64,000 bases of DNA from JANMDU01 sp031375105 (GCA_031375105.1 JANMHJ010000066.1:22088-86087); one strand, 5' to 3'. Shown: positions 26,243-35,213, numbered from the stretch's first letter. Notes: generated from the sequence alone by a model not told the origin. Program-made: numbers and translations.

Positions 26243-27099
26243 GATGCGTCCTTGGCAGGGCTGGCCGTTAGATCATCAGGGCGAGGTTGCTTGTAACGCG
26301 CATATCCCCAAAGGTATTGCTCTGGGCATTGGCGCACCAAGCTTTCCATCGCAGCATTGATTTGTATGGCTGCTAGCGCAGGATCGTCCGAGAGGACGCT
26401 CTCAAAGCGCCGCAGATGCACGCAATAGCCCGTCCCGTGCGCCAACCGCTCGCCCCAAGCAAGCAAGATCGTCGCGCCAGTTTGCTTAGCTAGCCGCGCA
26501 GGCAAGGTCATGCTGTAAGCGGCTAGGTCAAAAAAGTTCGCCCAGACACCCAGACCCAAGGGAGGAACCTGATCGGGCAAGATTCCCAGCGCCTGCCCGC
26601 TACGCAGCGCTTTGACGAGTGCTTTCACGCCCGCGAGCGTGGCGGGTGCAGCCTGCAGGCCTGGGCGCTTGCGCGACTGGCTCACCAAGTTTTGCAACCA
26701 AGCCTTGCGCGCCGGGCGATACAGCACCGTCATCGCCTTGCCTTGAGCTGCATAGCGCTGCGCATAGGCCTGTGCCGTCACTTCAAAGCAGCCCAAATGC
26801 GGCGTGAGAAACACGATGCCTTTGCCTTTGACATGCGCCTCGTCGATCAACTCTGCCCGATCCCAATGAATCGGCACGGGTGCGCCCAACCACAGGCGCG
26901 GCAGCTCTGCCACCATGCGTCCAGCATGGGCAATGGCCTGGCGCACTTGCGCGGGCGCATAGCCTGCCTGGCGCGAGTTCGCTTTGAAGCGGCGACGGTA
27001 TGTGGGCGAAAGCGCATAGGCCAGCCAGCCCAGCGCTGCGCCTACAGCGTGCAGCAGAGGCAGTGGCCAGCGGGCGAGCAATTTGAACAAAGCTTCCAT
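26239..27099 (-). CDS. lipid A acyltransferase paralogue (LpxL/HtrB family)
   Basis: A 286-residue paralogue of the next gene. The catalytic motif is HLGCFEVTAQ (HX4E), the Glu form typical of lipid A acyltransferases; ILPDQVPP and YLWGYARYKQPRP complete the pattern. ATG 27099 is chosen over an adjoining TTG. It is divergent from metK, so the two share the upstream region around 27100. Confidence 0.9.
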   Translation of the reverse strand: MEALFKLLARWPLPLLHAVGAALGWLAYALSPTYRRRFKANSRQAGYAPAQVRQAIAHAGRMVAELPRLWLGAPVPIHWDRAELIDEAHVKGKGIVFLTPHLGCFEVTAQAYAQRYAAQGKAMTVLYRPARKAWLQNLVSQSRKRPGLQAAPATLAGVKALVKALRSGQALGILPDQVPPLGLGVWANFFDLAAYSMTLPARLAKQTGATILLAWGERLAHGTGYCVHLRRFESVLSDDPALAAIQINAAMESLVRQCPEQYLWGYARYKQPRPDDLTASPAKDAS

Positions 27100-27102
27100 C
27101 AA

Positions 27103-27250
27103 TTTGATAAAATATGGCTTGTCGCCGAGTTAACCCGAGCAACTTGCAGGGCGACGTTAAACACATCTGCTAAAGCGTTCGCCAAAACACTCAAGAGGTT
27201 TCAAGAGTTTGCGGCAACGCAAATTTTCATTGAACTGGAGTGTTACACAA
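27103..27250 (+). promoter_or_regulatory. metK leader with possible structured RNA
   Basis: A leader of about 148 bases with no gene. A -10-like TAAAAT at 27108-27113 would start transcription near 27120. The first leader bases GTCGCC (27121-27126) can pair with GGCGAC (27150-27155), enclosing CCCGAG and TTGCAG. A second weak hairpin lies near 27182-27201. S-adenosylmethionine-related riboswitches control metK in some bacteria, but I cannot match this to a named class. Confidence 0.4.
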
Positions 27251-28432
27251 ATGGCGAACGATTTTCTCTTCACATCCGAATCCGTCTCTGAAGGCCATCC
27301 CGATAAGGTGGCTGACCAGATTTCTGATGCAATTCTCGACGCAATTTTCAAACAAGACCCCTTAAGCCGCGTTGCCGCTGAAACGCTATGCAACACAGGT
27401 CTTGTGGTGCTCGCTGGTGAAATCACCACCAATGCGAATGTCGATTACATCCAAACCGCGCGTGACACCATCAAACGCATCGGCTACGACAACACCGAAT
27501 ACGGCATTGATTACAAAGGCTGCGCAGTGATGGTGTGCTATGACAAACAGAGCAATGACATCGCCCAAGGCGTAGATCAAGCCTCGGACGATCACCTCAA
27601 CACCGGCGCTGGCGACCAAGGCCTGATGTTTGGCTACGCTTGCGACGAAACGCCCGATTTGATGCCTGCGCCAATTTACTACGCACACCGTTTGGTCGAG
27701 CGCCAAGCTCAGTTGCGCAAGAGCGGCAAGCTGCCTTTCCTGCGCCCCGATGCGAAGAGCCAGGTCACGATGCGCTATGTCGATGGCAAGCCACACAGCA
27801 TTGACACCGTGGTGCTCTCTACACAGCACGATCCCGATCAAAGCATCGACATGAAAACCCTCAAGCCCAGCTTCTACGAAGCCATCATCGAGGAAATCAT
27901 CAAGCCGGTGCTGCCCAAAGAGTGGCTGGTTAATACCAAGTATTTGATCAACCCGACAGGCCGTTTCGTGATCGGCGGCCCGCAGGGTGACTGTGGCCTC
28001 ACGGGCCGCAAAATCATCGTAGACACCTATGGCGGCGCTTGCCCCCACGGCGGCGGCGCATTCTCAGGCAAAGACCCCTCCAAAGTGGATCGCTCTGCCG
28101 CCTATGCTGCCCGCTATGTGGCGAAAAACGTGGTGGCTGCTGGCTTGGCCAAGCAATGCCAAGTGCAAGTGGCCTACGCCATTGGCGTGGCCAAGCCGAT
28201 GAACATCACGGTTTATACCGAAGGCACTGGCGTGATCTCCGACGAGAAACTCTCCGCCCTCGTGGCCGAGCATTTTGATCTGCGCCCCAAAGGCATCATC
28301 CAAATGCTCGATCTGCTGCGTCCGATCTACCAAAAGACGGCCGCCTACGGCCACTTTGGCCGCGATGAGCCGGAGTTCACTTGGGAGCGGACGGATAAGA
28401 CGGCTGCGCTGCGAGCTGCTGCGGGCCTGTAA
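27251..28432 (+). CDS. metK: S-adenosylmethionine synthetase
   Basis: Makes S-adenosylmethionine from methionine and ATP. Conserved blocks include FTSESVSEGHPDKVADQISD at the start, GAGDQGLMFGYA, the FVIGGPQGDCGLTGRKII loop and GGGAFSGKDPSKVDRS. 393 residues is standard. ATG 27251 (MANDFLFTSES) fits the family start. It has a long leader and a strong terminator, so it is probably a single-gene unit. Confidence 0.97.
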   Translation: MANDFLFTSESVSEGHPDKVADQISDAILDAIFKQDPLSRVAAETLCNTGLVVLAGEITTNANVDYIQTARDTIKRIGYDNTEYGIDYKGCAVMVCYDKQSNDIAQGVDQASDDHLNTGAGDQGLMFGYACDETPDLMPAPIYYAHRLVERQAQLRKSGKLPFLRPDAKSQVTMRYVDGKPHSIDTVVLSTQHDPDQSIDMKTLKPSFYEAIIEEIIKPVLPKEWLVNTKYLINPTGRFVIGGPQGDCGLTGRKIIVDTYGGACPHGGGAFSGKDPSKVDRSAAYAARYVAKNVVAAGLAKQCQVQVAYAIGVAKPMNITVYTEGTGVISDEKLSALVAEHFDLRPKGIIQMLDLLRPIYQKTAAYGHFGRDEPEFTWERTDKTAALRAAAGL

Positions 28433-28450
28433 ACCCTCTCGTTTGACGAA

Positions 28451-28475
28451 AAGCCCGCCTCTTGCGGGCTTTTTT
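28451..28475 (+). terminator. intrinsic terminator after metK
   Basis: AAGCCCGC (28451-28458) pairs with GCGGGCTT (28464-28471) and is followed by a T-run to 28475. It is a classic rho-independent terminator; the A-run before the stem lets it serve the convergent gene as well. Confidence 0.9.
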
Positions 28476-28486
28476 CATAGCGCACC

Positions 28487-28975
28487 TCAAGGTCGCTCAA
28501 ATCCCCCTTCAACCCAAGCCACCGCACTCGCGCGATTGAGCTTGAATGATGGAGGTACTTTGATCTTTGCCACCTCGTCGCCGAATGCATCTTGTGCACT
28601 TAAAGACGCGGTGGGATTGTCTTCATCGGGAACGATATCCAAGCTCACGGTGTAACGCGCTGCTTTCGCTGTGACCTCTACGCTCTGATGCAAGCTGGCA
28701 TGTTGTTGCTGCTCTTGCCGACGGACAAACTCATGTGCTGTTTTCACCAAGGTACTGAAGGCAAATTTATCCAACGGCTTGGGATTTTTCTTGTCGCGCC
28801 CCATCGTCCAAGGGCCAATCAGGGCGGGCTCGCTAGCGCCGTCTTTTGTCATGGCCACAGCCCAGCCGTCATCGTCATCGTTTTTGATCACGAGCGCCGT
28901 CCAGCCATCGCCTTGCCAGTGGCGCGGCTCTTTGCTGAGTTGAGGGGTGGTGTCATTTGTGCTGATAGTTTCCAT
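28487..28975 (-). CDS. conserved hypothetical cytoplasmic protein
   Basis: A 162-residue soluble protein without a domain I recognise. Its N-terminal half (WTALVIKNDDDDGWAVAMTK, ALIGPWTMGRDKKNPKPLD) looks like a small beta-rich module; the rest is polar. ATG 28975 (METISTND) is chosen because upstream residues in the open frame are Pro/Arg-rich and not protein-like. It ends just after the metK terminator and is divergent from the adenosine deaminase gene. Confidence 0.65.
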   Translation of the reverse strand: METISTNDTTPQLSKEPRHWQGDGWTALVIKNDDDDGWAVAMTKDGASEPALIGPWTMGRDKKNPKPLDKFAFSTLVKTAHEFVRRQEQQQHASLHQSVEVTAKAARYTVSLDIVPDEDNPTASLSAQDAFGDEVAKIKVPPSFKLNRASAVAWVEGGFERP

Positions 28976-29034
28976 AGGGAAGATTAGAAACCAGAAAACG
29001 GGTGAAGCAAGAGCTGCGGTGCTATGATTTTTCG

Positions 29035-30117
29035 ATGCATCCTTCGCAAATCGCCATCCAAACTGAAAAGTACAAGATATTGCATGCCTTGCCCAAAGCC
29101 GAGCTGCATTGCCATTTGCTGGGCACCGTGCGCAGGGAAACCTTCGCGGATTTGGTGAATGCGGCAAAGGCGCCGATTTCACAAGAGGAGATCGCTGCCT
29201 TTTACACGCGCGGGGAAAAGCCTGTGGGTGTGTTGCGCGTTTTGAGAGCGCTCGATCAATGGCTGCTGCGCAGCCCCGATGATTTCCATCGTATCGCCTA
29301 CGAGTATTTACAAGATGCAGCCAGCCACAACGTGCGCTATGCAGAATTTTTCTGGAACCCGACAGGCACAGTTGTTGTGGGTGGTTTGGCCTATGCTGCT
29401 GTCTTGCCCGCTCTGAAACGCGCTATGTTGGATGCTGAAAAGGACTGCGGCATCCTCTCGCGCCTAATCCCCTCCATTGATCGCGAGGCATCTCAGCAAG
29501 CGGCTCTGGAAATGGTGCAATGGGTGATCGATCAGCGCTGCAATGAAGTGCCCGGCATTGGCATGGATTACCGCGAAAACGATCATCCACCTGAGAAATT
29601 CACCGAGGCTTATGCTTTAGCGCGCCGCCATGGATTGAGAACGACAGCGCATGCGGGCGAATTTGGCATGCCTTGGCACAACGTCGAAGCGGCGCTGAAA
29701 ACGTTGCAAGTTGATCGCATTGATCATGGCTACACCATCGTTGATCATCCGCCGCTCGTGCAATGGGCACGTGAGCAGGGCATCGTGTTCACTGTGGTGC
29801 CCACAAACTCCTACTATTTGCGCACTTTGGCAACCGAGCGCTGGGCGTTAGATCATCCGATTCGCGCCATGCTCGCAGCTGGTTTGAGGCTCCATCCCAA
29901 TACCGATGATCCGACCCTGCACCACGTCACGCCGACGCTCGCGTGGCAGATGATGATGGATGATTTCGGCGCTAGCTGGGACGATGCGGAAAGATTTATG
30001 CACAATGGTTTGGATGCCGCTTGGATCGACGAGAGCACGCGCCAAGCTTGGCGCAAAACATGGCAAACTGAATTTGACGCACTGAAACCAATCCTCGAAA
30101 GACAAGCTCATGAATAA
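29035..30117 (+). CDS. adenosine deaminase-family protein
   Basis: A 360-residue metal-dependent deaminase of the adenosine/adenine/AMP deaminase family. Visible motifs are the metal-binding KAELHCHLLG, HAGEFG with catalytic-site residues, RIDHGYT and NTDDPTLH. It converts adenosine (or a related purine) to the inosine form in the cytoplasm. The next two genes (receptor and nucleoside hydrolase) overlap or adjoin it, which supports nucleoside salvage. ATG 29035 is the family-like start. Confidence 0.88.
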   Translation: MHPSQIAIQTEKYKILHALPKAELHCHLLGTVRRETFADLVNAAKAPISQEEIAAFYTRGEKPVGVLRVLRALDQWLLRSPDDFHRIAYEYLQDAASHNVRYAEFFWNPTGTVVVGGLAYAAVLPALKRAMLDAEKDCGILSRLIPSIDREASQQAALEMVQWVIDQRCNEVPGIGMDYRENDHPPEKFTEAYALARRHGLRTTAHAGEFGMPWHNVEAALKTLQVDRIDHGYTIVDHPPLVQWAREQGIVFTVVPTNSYYLRTLATERWALDHPIRAMLAAGLRLHPNTDDPTLHHVTPTLAWQMMMDDFGASWDDAERFMHNGLDAAWIDESTRQAWRKTWQTEFDALKPILERQAHE

Positions 30118-31087
30118 GCAACGCAGACATTACCTCATCACCCTCGCTGCAAGCGCGGCAGCCAGCAGCACATGGGCGCAAACCAGCTGGCCCAAGACCA
30201 AGCCGATCAGCATCATCGTGCCTTTTGGTGCAGGCGGCAGCTTAGACGGCACAACCCGCTTGGTCGCGCAGCAACTGGCTACGCGCTTAGGGCAAAGCGT
30301 CACCGTAGATAACGCCACTGGAGCGGGTGGCACTGTAGGCATCAGCAAGGCGATTGCCGCTGCACCCGATGGCTACACCTTCCTCATGGCCGGAGACGCG
30401 CCGCTGGTGCCCGGCGGGCCGGGGCAATCGAGCTACCGCTTTGACATGTTGCGCGAGATGATGCCGGTGAGTTTGGTGAACACTGCGCCGATGGTGCTGG
30501 TGGCGCATCCCAGCGTGCCTGCGAACAATTTTGACGAGCTGGTGGCTTATGTGCGACGCAATCCCGGGCGGCTCAATTACGCCAGCTCTGGCGTGGGCAC
30601 ACTGCCGCATCTGGCGATGGAGATGGCCAAGCGTAAAGCGGGGATGCATATCGTGCACATTCCCTATCGCGGCGGCGCACAGATTGCCAATGATGTGGCA
30701 GGCAAGCAAATTGAGCTGGCGATGCTGATCACGGCATCCGCGATGCCTTCGCTGCGCTCAGGGGCGTTCAAAGCGATTGCTGTGACCGGATCAAACCGCT
30801 TGGCTGCCTTGCCGCAAGTGCCCGCGATCAGCGAGTCTGCCGCTTTCAAAGGCTACAACGTGGTGAGCTGGGCGGGCTTGTATGCGCCAGCCAACACGCC
30901 AGCAGACATCGTGCAGCGCATGAGCCAAGAGCTGGGTGAGGTGCTGAAGTTGGACGCCGTGCGCGACCGCTTGGCCGAGCAATCGATCTTCACGCAGGGC
31001 AGCACGCCCGCTGGTTTTGCGCAGTTCATTGAGCAAGACCGTGCGCAGGTGAAAGAGATTTTGCAAGTGCTCTCGCTCAAAGAGTAA
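30110..31087 (+). CDS. Bug/TctC-family periplasmic solute-binding protein
   Basis: A 325-residue tripartite tricarboxylate-type receptor. It has a signal peptide (cleavage after STWAQ), the family start WPKTKPISIIVPFGAGGSLD, and PHLAMEMAKRKAG. It overlaps the deaminase gene by 8 bases and precedes the nucleoside hydrolase by 4. No TctA or TctB membrane genes are present. The context suggests a nucleoside or purine ligand, which is inference only. Confidence 0.88.
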   Translation: MNKQRRHYLITLAASAAASSTWAQTSWPKTKPISIIVPFGAGGSLDGTTRLVAQQLATRLGQSVTVDNATGAGGTVGISKAIAAAPDGYTFLMAGDAPLVPGGPGQSSYRFDMLREMMPVSLVNTAPMVLVAHPSVPANNFDELVAYVRRNPGRLNYASSGVGTLPHLAMEMAKRKAGMHIVHIPYRGGAQIANDVAGKQIELAMLITASAMPSLRSGAFKAIAVTGSNRLAALPQVPAISESAAFKGYNVVSWAGLYAPANTPADIVQRMSQELGEVLKLDAVRDRLAEQSIFTQGSTPAGFAQFIEQDRAQVKEILQVLSLKE

Positions 31088-31091
31088 AGCG

Positions 31092-32027
31092 ATGCAAACG
31101 GTTTGGCTCGATTGCGACCCCGGCTTTGACGATTGGCTGGCCATACTGTTGCTGGCGCAGCTTCCGAATGTGAATTGGGCGGGCATGAGCGTGGTGGCGG
31201 GCAATGCGCCGCTGGCGGTCACATTGGACAATGCTCTGCGCATTTGCGCTTTTCATGCTTTGAGCGTGCCAGTACACGCGGGCAGTGCACAGCCGCTCGA
31301 AGGTGAGCGGGAGACGGCGCAGGAGATTTTAGGTACGCAGGGTATGCGTACAAGCGGCGCTCAGCTGCCCGCCACGCAGCGGCAGGCAGCAAGCCAGGAT
31401 GCTGTCTCTGCCTTGCTCACGCATCTGCGTGGCAGTTCTCAGCCCACTTCTTTGCTCGCCACTGGCCCGCTGACCAACATTGCCCACGCTATCGCTCAAG
31501 ATCAAGTTGCGATGAGCAAAGTCAGTGAAATCATCCTCATGGGCGGCTCCACGGATCGCGGTAATCACACGCCCGCTGCTGAATTCAACATCTATGCCGA
31601 CCCGCTAGCTGCATCGCGCGTGTTTGCCAGTGGCATTCCAATTCGCATGTTTGGTTTGAACCTATGTCGTCAACTCTTGCTCACACAAGCGCATGTGCAG
31701 GCCATTCAAGCGTTGCCCACTGAACAAGCGCAATGCGTAGCAGCTTATTTGGATGCCTATCAGCGTATTCGCAGCTTGGACGGCAGCGTGCCCATGCCTT
31801 TGTATGACCCGGCAGTTGTGCTCTGGCTGCATGCGCCAGAGCTGTTTGAGTTTCAAGCCTCACCTGTGGATATCGAGTTGCAAGGCCAGTTCACGCGCGG
31901 CATGACGGTGTGTGATCTGCGCAACCGCGCAGGCCGTTCTTGCAATGCCAACATTGCGATGCAGGTACGCTCAGAAGAAGCGATGGCGCTGTTCATGCGC
32001 TTGCTGAAAATTGTCCTAAGTGCCTGA
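31092..32027 (+). CDS. nucleoside hydrolase (IUNH family)
   Basis: A 311-residue N-ribohydrolase that splits nucleosides into base and ribose. The calcium-binding N-terminal motif is DCDPGFDDWLA, and EIILMGGSTDRGNHTPAAEF matches the active-site region. It is the third gene of the deaminase, receptor, hydrolase unit. Specificity (inosine/uridine or purine) cannot be read from the sequence, but pairing with a deaminase fits inosine. Confidence 0.9.
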   Translation: MQTVWLDCDPGFDDWLAILLLAQLPNVNWAGMSVVAGNAPLAVTLDNALRICAFHALSVPVHAGSAQPLEGERETAQEILGTQGMRTSGAQLPATQRQAASQDAVSALLTHLRGSSQPTSLLATGPLTNIAHAIAQDQVAMSKVSEIILMGGSTDRGNHTPAAEFNIYADPLAASRVFASGIPIRMFGLNLCRQLLLTQAHVQAIQALPTEQAQCVAAYLDAYQRIRSLDGSVPMPLYDPAVVLWLHAPELFEFQASPVDIELQGQFTRGMTVCDLRNRAGRSCNANIAMQVRSEEAMALFMRLLKIVLSA

Positions 32028-32140
32028 AAGTATCATTTTTTGATACCCAACAAGCCACCCGCTGCCACTTTGCTGCCTGTGCAGGTCAAGTGATAATCTG
32101 GCCTGATACTCCCATCATGTTCAACCACCGGAAGGTATTT

Positions 32141-32599
32141 ATGAGTAACCCGATCATTCAACGCGACACAGGCGCATGGCAATTGCAAGTGTGGATTTCT
32201 TTTGGCTTGGCCGTGTTCCTTTGCGGCACGGGGCTGGCTTGGCTGCCCGGCCAAGATTTAGATCGTGCGTTCATGGTGATGGGCTATATCTTCTGTTTGT
32301 CCACAGCGTTTTTCCTTGCTAAGTTCGTGCGGGACAACCAATACAAGAAGGTGGATACGCCCATGTGGAAGATGGTGGTTTACACCGCCTTCTTTGTGGC
32401 GATGACGCTGACGGGCTGGGGCTTGTGGCGCATGGGTGTGAACGACACTTACAAGGCCTTCCTCTTGGTGAGCTGGTTGTATCTGATTACCACCACCTTC
32501 ACGCTGGCCAAGACGCTGCGCGACAAACACGAAGCCGATTTGGCGGAAGCTCGCTTGCAAGCTCGCTCAGAAGCGCGCCGCGAGATGGAAACGCAGTAA
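32141..32599 (+). CDS. YiaA/YiaB-family inner membrane protein
   Basis: A 152-residue protein with four membrane segments (near residues 15-32, 42-58, 75-93 and 103-120) and a charged C-terminal tail. The paired hydrophobic blocks each end in a KFVRDNQ or KTLRDKH motif, the two-repeat layout of YiaA/YiaB proteins. ATG 32141 is the membrane-proximal start; the longer frame overlaps the hydrolase gene. Function is unknown. Confidence 0.82.
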   Translation: MSNPIIQRDTGAWQLQVWISFGLAVFLCGTGLAWLPGQDLDRAFMVMGYIFCLSTAFFLAKFVRDNQYKKVDTPMWKMVVYTAFFVAMTLTGWGLWRMGVNDTYKAFLLVSWLYLITTTFTLAKTLRDKHEADLAEARLQARSEARREMETQ

Positions 32600-32641
32600 G
32601 CGATTCGCAATCAACGAAACGCTCAGCGTTTTGTAAATGCC

Positions 32642-32673
32642 GCAAACTCAAGCCGCCTGTTTGAGTTTGCTTT
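32642..32673 (+). terminator. hairpin terminator after the YiaA-like gene
   Basis: A perfect 10-bp stem, GCAAACTCAA (32642-32651) with TTGAGTTTGC (32661-32670), is followed by TTT and, further on, a T-rich run near 32687-32693. A smaller hairpin, AAACGC/GCGTTT (32618-32632), precedes it. Confidence 0.6.
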
Positions 32674-32715
32674 CAAACCGATAATTTTTTTCTCGAACTT
32701 AAATTGGAGCGAGTG

Positions 32716-33222
32716 ATGAATACTTTTTCTGTGAAATCTACCGTGGCAACTGTCGTCACTACACTTTCGATAGCACTCTGCGCAGGTTTTATAACAGCTA
32801 GTGCCGGGTTTTCTTCAAAATCTTATGCGCAGAGCGAAGCCTCGGTGGTGCTGAGTATGCTGCCTGTGGCTTCAGTGGTGGTGGCAGGCGTGGGTGCCAG
32901 TGCGTTAGGTACCGCGGCGGCTGGCGCTTCTGTGGCAGCGCCTGTGATCTTGTCAACGGTCGGTGCGGTGTTTGTCGTCAAGGTGATTGAAGTCACGGCA
33001 CGAAGCACGGTGTTTGTGATTGAACGTGCGTCAGATGGTGCGCGCGTCAGCGTGGAAATCATTGGCCAAGGCATCAAGCAAACAGCCATCTCGGCGGGTA
33101 CGGTGGTCACAGTGAGCGTGATCGGCACAGGCATCGTGCTCTCGGCATTGGGCGAAGCGATTGCTTTTGTTCCCAATGAGTTGGGCAAAGCGCTCTTGCA
33201 TAACGAGCGCATCACGCGCTGA
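32716..33222 (+). CDS. small secreted Ala/Val-rich protein, function unknown
   Basis: A 168-residue protein with a signal peptide (probable cleavage after SKSYAQS), then a hydrophobic Val/Ala/Gly-rich region with possible membrane helices near residues 50-95 and 125-150. It may belong to a poorly described family seen next to DUF2145 genes. Residues about 18-36 of the signal region (SIALCAGFITASAGFSS) are encoded by a copy of the dispersed repeat, so the element appears to supply part of the export signal. The next gene starts 12 bases after. Confidence 0.7.
   Translation: MNTFSVKSTVATVVTTLSIALCAGFITASAGFSSKSYAQSEASVVLSMLPVASVVVAGVGASALGTAAAGASVAAPVILSTVGAVFVVKVIEVTARSTVFVIERASDGARVSVEIIGQGIKQTAISAGTVVTVSVIGTGIVLSALGEAIAFVPNELGKALLHNERITR
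32767..32822 (+). repeat. dispersed palindromic repeat inside a signal-peptide region
   Basis: Reads GATAGCACTCTGCGCAGG, then TTTTATAACAGCTAGTGCC and GGGTTTTCTTCAAAA, in the coding direction. Compare ATAGCACTCTGCGCAGG in the mutL linker copy, which is nearly the same. Confidence 0.88.
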
Positions 33223-33233
33223 ACGGATTGGCT

Positions 33234-34040
33234 ATGAACACCCTGTTTCGCAAACTGCTGCTTGGTGCTTTGCTGGGACTCAGTATCAGCATGCCCGCTT
33301 TCGCAGGCCGCTCCTGCGATGCCCCGAAACCGCCAGCGCCACAAATGATCGTGCAAGGCATGAATCTGGCAGAGCGCACGTGGCGAGCATTAGAAGCTGA
33401 GCATGCCAGGAGCGGGGCGAAAGTCGTGATCCTCGCTCGGGCGGGGCAAGATTTGAGCAAGTATGGCCTGCGCTATTCGCATCTGGGCTTGGCTTACAAA
33501 GCACGCGATGGCCGCTGGCTGGTGGCGCATAAGCTCAACACTTGCGGAACAGCAGAGGCATCACTGTACCGTCAAGGTTTGGGTGAGTTTTTCCTAGACG
33601 ATTTATTTCGCTTCGAAGCCGCTTGGAGCGTGCCTACCAAAGAGGTGCAAGACAAGCTGCACACATTGTTGCTCGATGAAGCTCGCATGCAAGCCATGCA
33701 CATCAAGCCGTACAGCATGGTGAGCTATGTGTGGGGCACGAAATATCAGCAGAGCAACCAATGGGCAACCGAGACGCTGGCTGCTGCGATGGAGCCTAGC
33801 ATTCGTACCCGCGACCAAGCGCAGGCTTGGCTGCAATTCAAAGGCTATGAGCCCACGACATTGAATATTCCTCCACTGACACGCTTAGGTGGCCGAATCA
33901 CGCAAGCTAATGTGGAGTTTGACGATCATCCGGCGAAGAAGCGTTTTTCTGATCGCATTGAATCCGTTACGGTGGATTCGGTTTTTGCATGGCTGCCACG
34001 CGCCGGTTTGGGCGCTGCGCCGGTGGCATTGAAGCTTTGA
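33234..34040 (+). CDS. DUF2145-family secreted protein
   Basis: A 268-residue protein with a signal peptide (cleavage after PAFAG). The body has YGLRYSHLGLAYKARDG, HKLNTCGT and YSMVSYVWGTKYQQSNQW, as in DUF2145 proteins, whose His and Cys placement suggests a papain/NlpC-like fold. It probably acts in the periplasm and is co-transcribed with the gene before it. A repeat copy begins at its stop codon. Confidence 0.8.
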   Translation: MNTLFRKLLLGALLGLSISMPAFAGRSCDAPKPPAPQMIVQGMNLAERTWRALEAEHARSGAKVVILARAGQDLSKYGLRYSHLGLAYKARDGRWLVAHKLNTCGTAEASLYRQGLGEFFLDDLFRFEAAWSVPTKEVQDKLHTLLLDEARMQAMHIKPYSMVSYVWGTKYQQSNQWATETLAAAMEPSIRTRDQAQAWLQFKGYEPTTLNIPPLTRLGGRITQANVEFDDHPAKKRFSDRIESVTVDSVFAWLPRAGLGAAPVALKL

Positions 34041-34108
34041 TTTTGAAGGCTTTTCAGCACATTACCGGCGTATATACTGCGCAGAGTGCTATTAAATTCG
34101 TAGTAAAG
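34038..34108 (-). repeat. dispersed palindromic repeat between two genes
   Basis: On the minus strand it reads ACTACGAATTTAATAGCACT, then CTGCGCAGTATATACGCCGG, GAAAAGCC and TTCAAAATC. It fills the whole gap from the DUF2145 stop to the ribosome-binding region of the next gene. Confidence 0.82.
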
Positions 34109-34115
34109 GTGCATC

Positions 34116-35213
34116 ATGAGTAAATCCCTGCGTCTATCGGAGAAGTGGTTTCGCCGTGGCCTCTGGCTGGTGGCTTTCGTCTTTGCAGGATTTTTGATAG
34201 GCTTAGGAGGCACGGTGGTGGGCGATTTGCCCAAAGTGGAAAAGCAGTTGGAGCTCGATCAGTTTTTAGACAAACCGCAAGCTGAGCGGCTGCGCGGCAG
34301 CATTGCAGCCGCTGCGCGCACCGAGCGCACCAGCAATGATGCATTGGCTCAAGCGCAGCTCAAGCTCAACACCGCCCGCGCTGATTCCATCTCTGCTCGC
34401 GAGAGCTTTGACACTTGGATCGCCACGCGCAGCGCCACACAACGCTCAAGCGAAGATCCGCAAGTCATCGCAAAAAACAAGGAGCTGGATCAACTCAAAG
34501 CCGCAGAGCGCCAAGCGCAGGCCGCGCTCGAAGCGCAAGACAAGATCGCACTCGATGCAAGGCAACTGGCCTCACGCGAGCGCGAGCAATTGCAGTTCCT
34601 GGAGACTGAGGGCTACAAGAAGCTCAACGCCGAGCAGCGCCGCGTCGAGCTGCGCGTTTTCCTCTATCGCCTGATGCTCACGCTGCCGCTGCTGGCCATT
34701 GCTGCTTGGCTCTTCGTGAAAAAGCGCAAAGGCACGTATTGGCCATTCGTGTGGGGCTTCATCATTTTTGCTGCATTTGCTTTCTTCGTAGAGCTGGTGC
34801 CGTATTTGCCCAGCTATGGCGGCTATGTGCGATACATCGTGGGCATCGCGCTCACCATCGTGATTGGCCGCTACGCTATCCTCGCGCTCAATCGTTATTT
34901 GGAAAAACAAAAAGCCGCTGAGCTGCTACCCGAGGCTGCACGACGCGAAGAGCTGAGCTACGACACAGCGCTGGCTCGCCTAGCCAAAAGTGTCTGCCCC
35001 GGCTGCGAGCGCCCGGTCGATCTGAAAAACGAAAAAATAGATTTCTGCCCCCACTGCGGTATTGGTTTGCACGACCATTGCCACGCATGCAATACGCGCA
35101 AGAGCGCGTTTGCGAAGTTTTGCCATGCGTGTGGGGCGGCGGACAAAGCAAGCACCAAGGCCGGCACACAGGCGGCCCCACCGGCCACCATTCAAGCCCC
35201 CGCTATTGTTTGA
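34116..35213 (+). CDS. membrane protein with coiled coil and C-terminal zinc ribbons
   Basis: A 365-residue protein: one membrane segment at about 15-35, a long charged coiled coil (about 45-180), three membrane segments (about 190-270), then a double zinc-ribbon region with CPGCERP, CPHCGIG, CHACNTR and CHACGAA. The ribbons imply metal-dependent binding to protein or nucleic acid on the cytoplasmic side. I do not know a named family. Its end overlaps the convergent gene by 11 bases. Confidence 0.75.
   Translation: MSKSLRLSEKWFRRGLWLVAFVFAGFLIGLGGTVVGDLPKVEKQLELDQFLDKPQAERLRGSIAAAARTERTSNDALAQAQLKLNTARADSISARESFDTWIATRSATQRSSEDPQVIAKNKELDQLKAAERQAQAALEAQDKIALDARQLASREREQLQFLETEGYKKLNAEQRRVELRVFLYRLMLTLPLLAIAAWLFVKKRKGTYWPFVWGFIIFAAFAFFVELVPYLPSYGGYVRYIVGIALTIVIGRYAILALNRYLEKQKAAELLPEAARREELSYDTALARLAKSVCPGCERPVDLKNEKIDFCPHCGIGLHDHCHACNTRKSAFAKFCHACGAADKASTKAGTQAAPPATIQAPAIV

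Noticed and set aside
27121..27180. SAH riboswitch before metK
   Set aside because: Only short words resemble that class; the spacing and conserved junction could not be matched, and SAH riboswitches usually precede ahcY.
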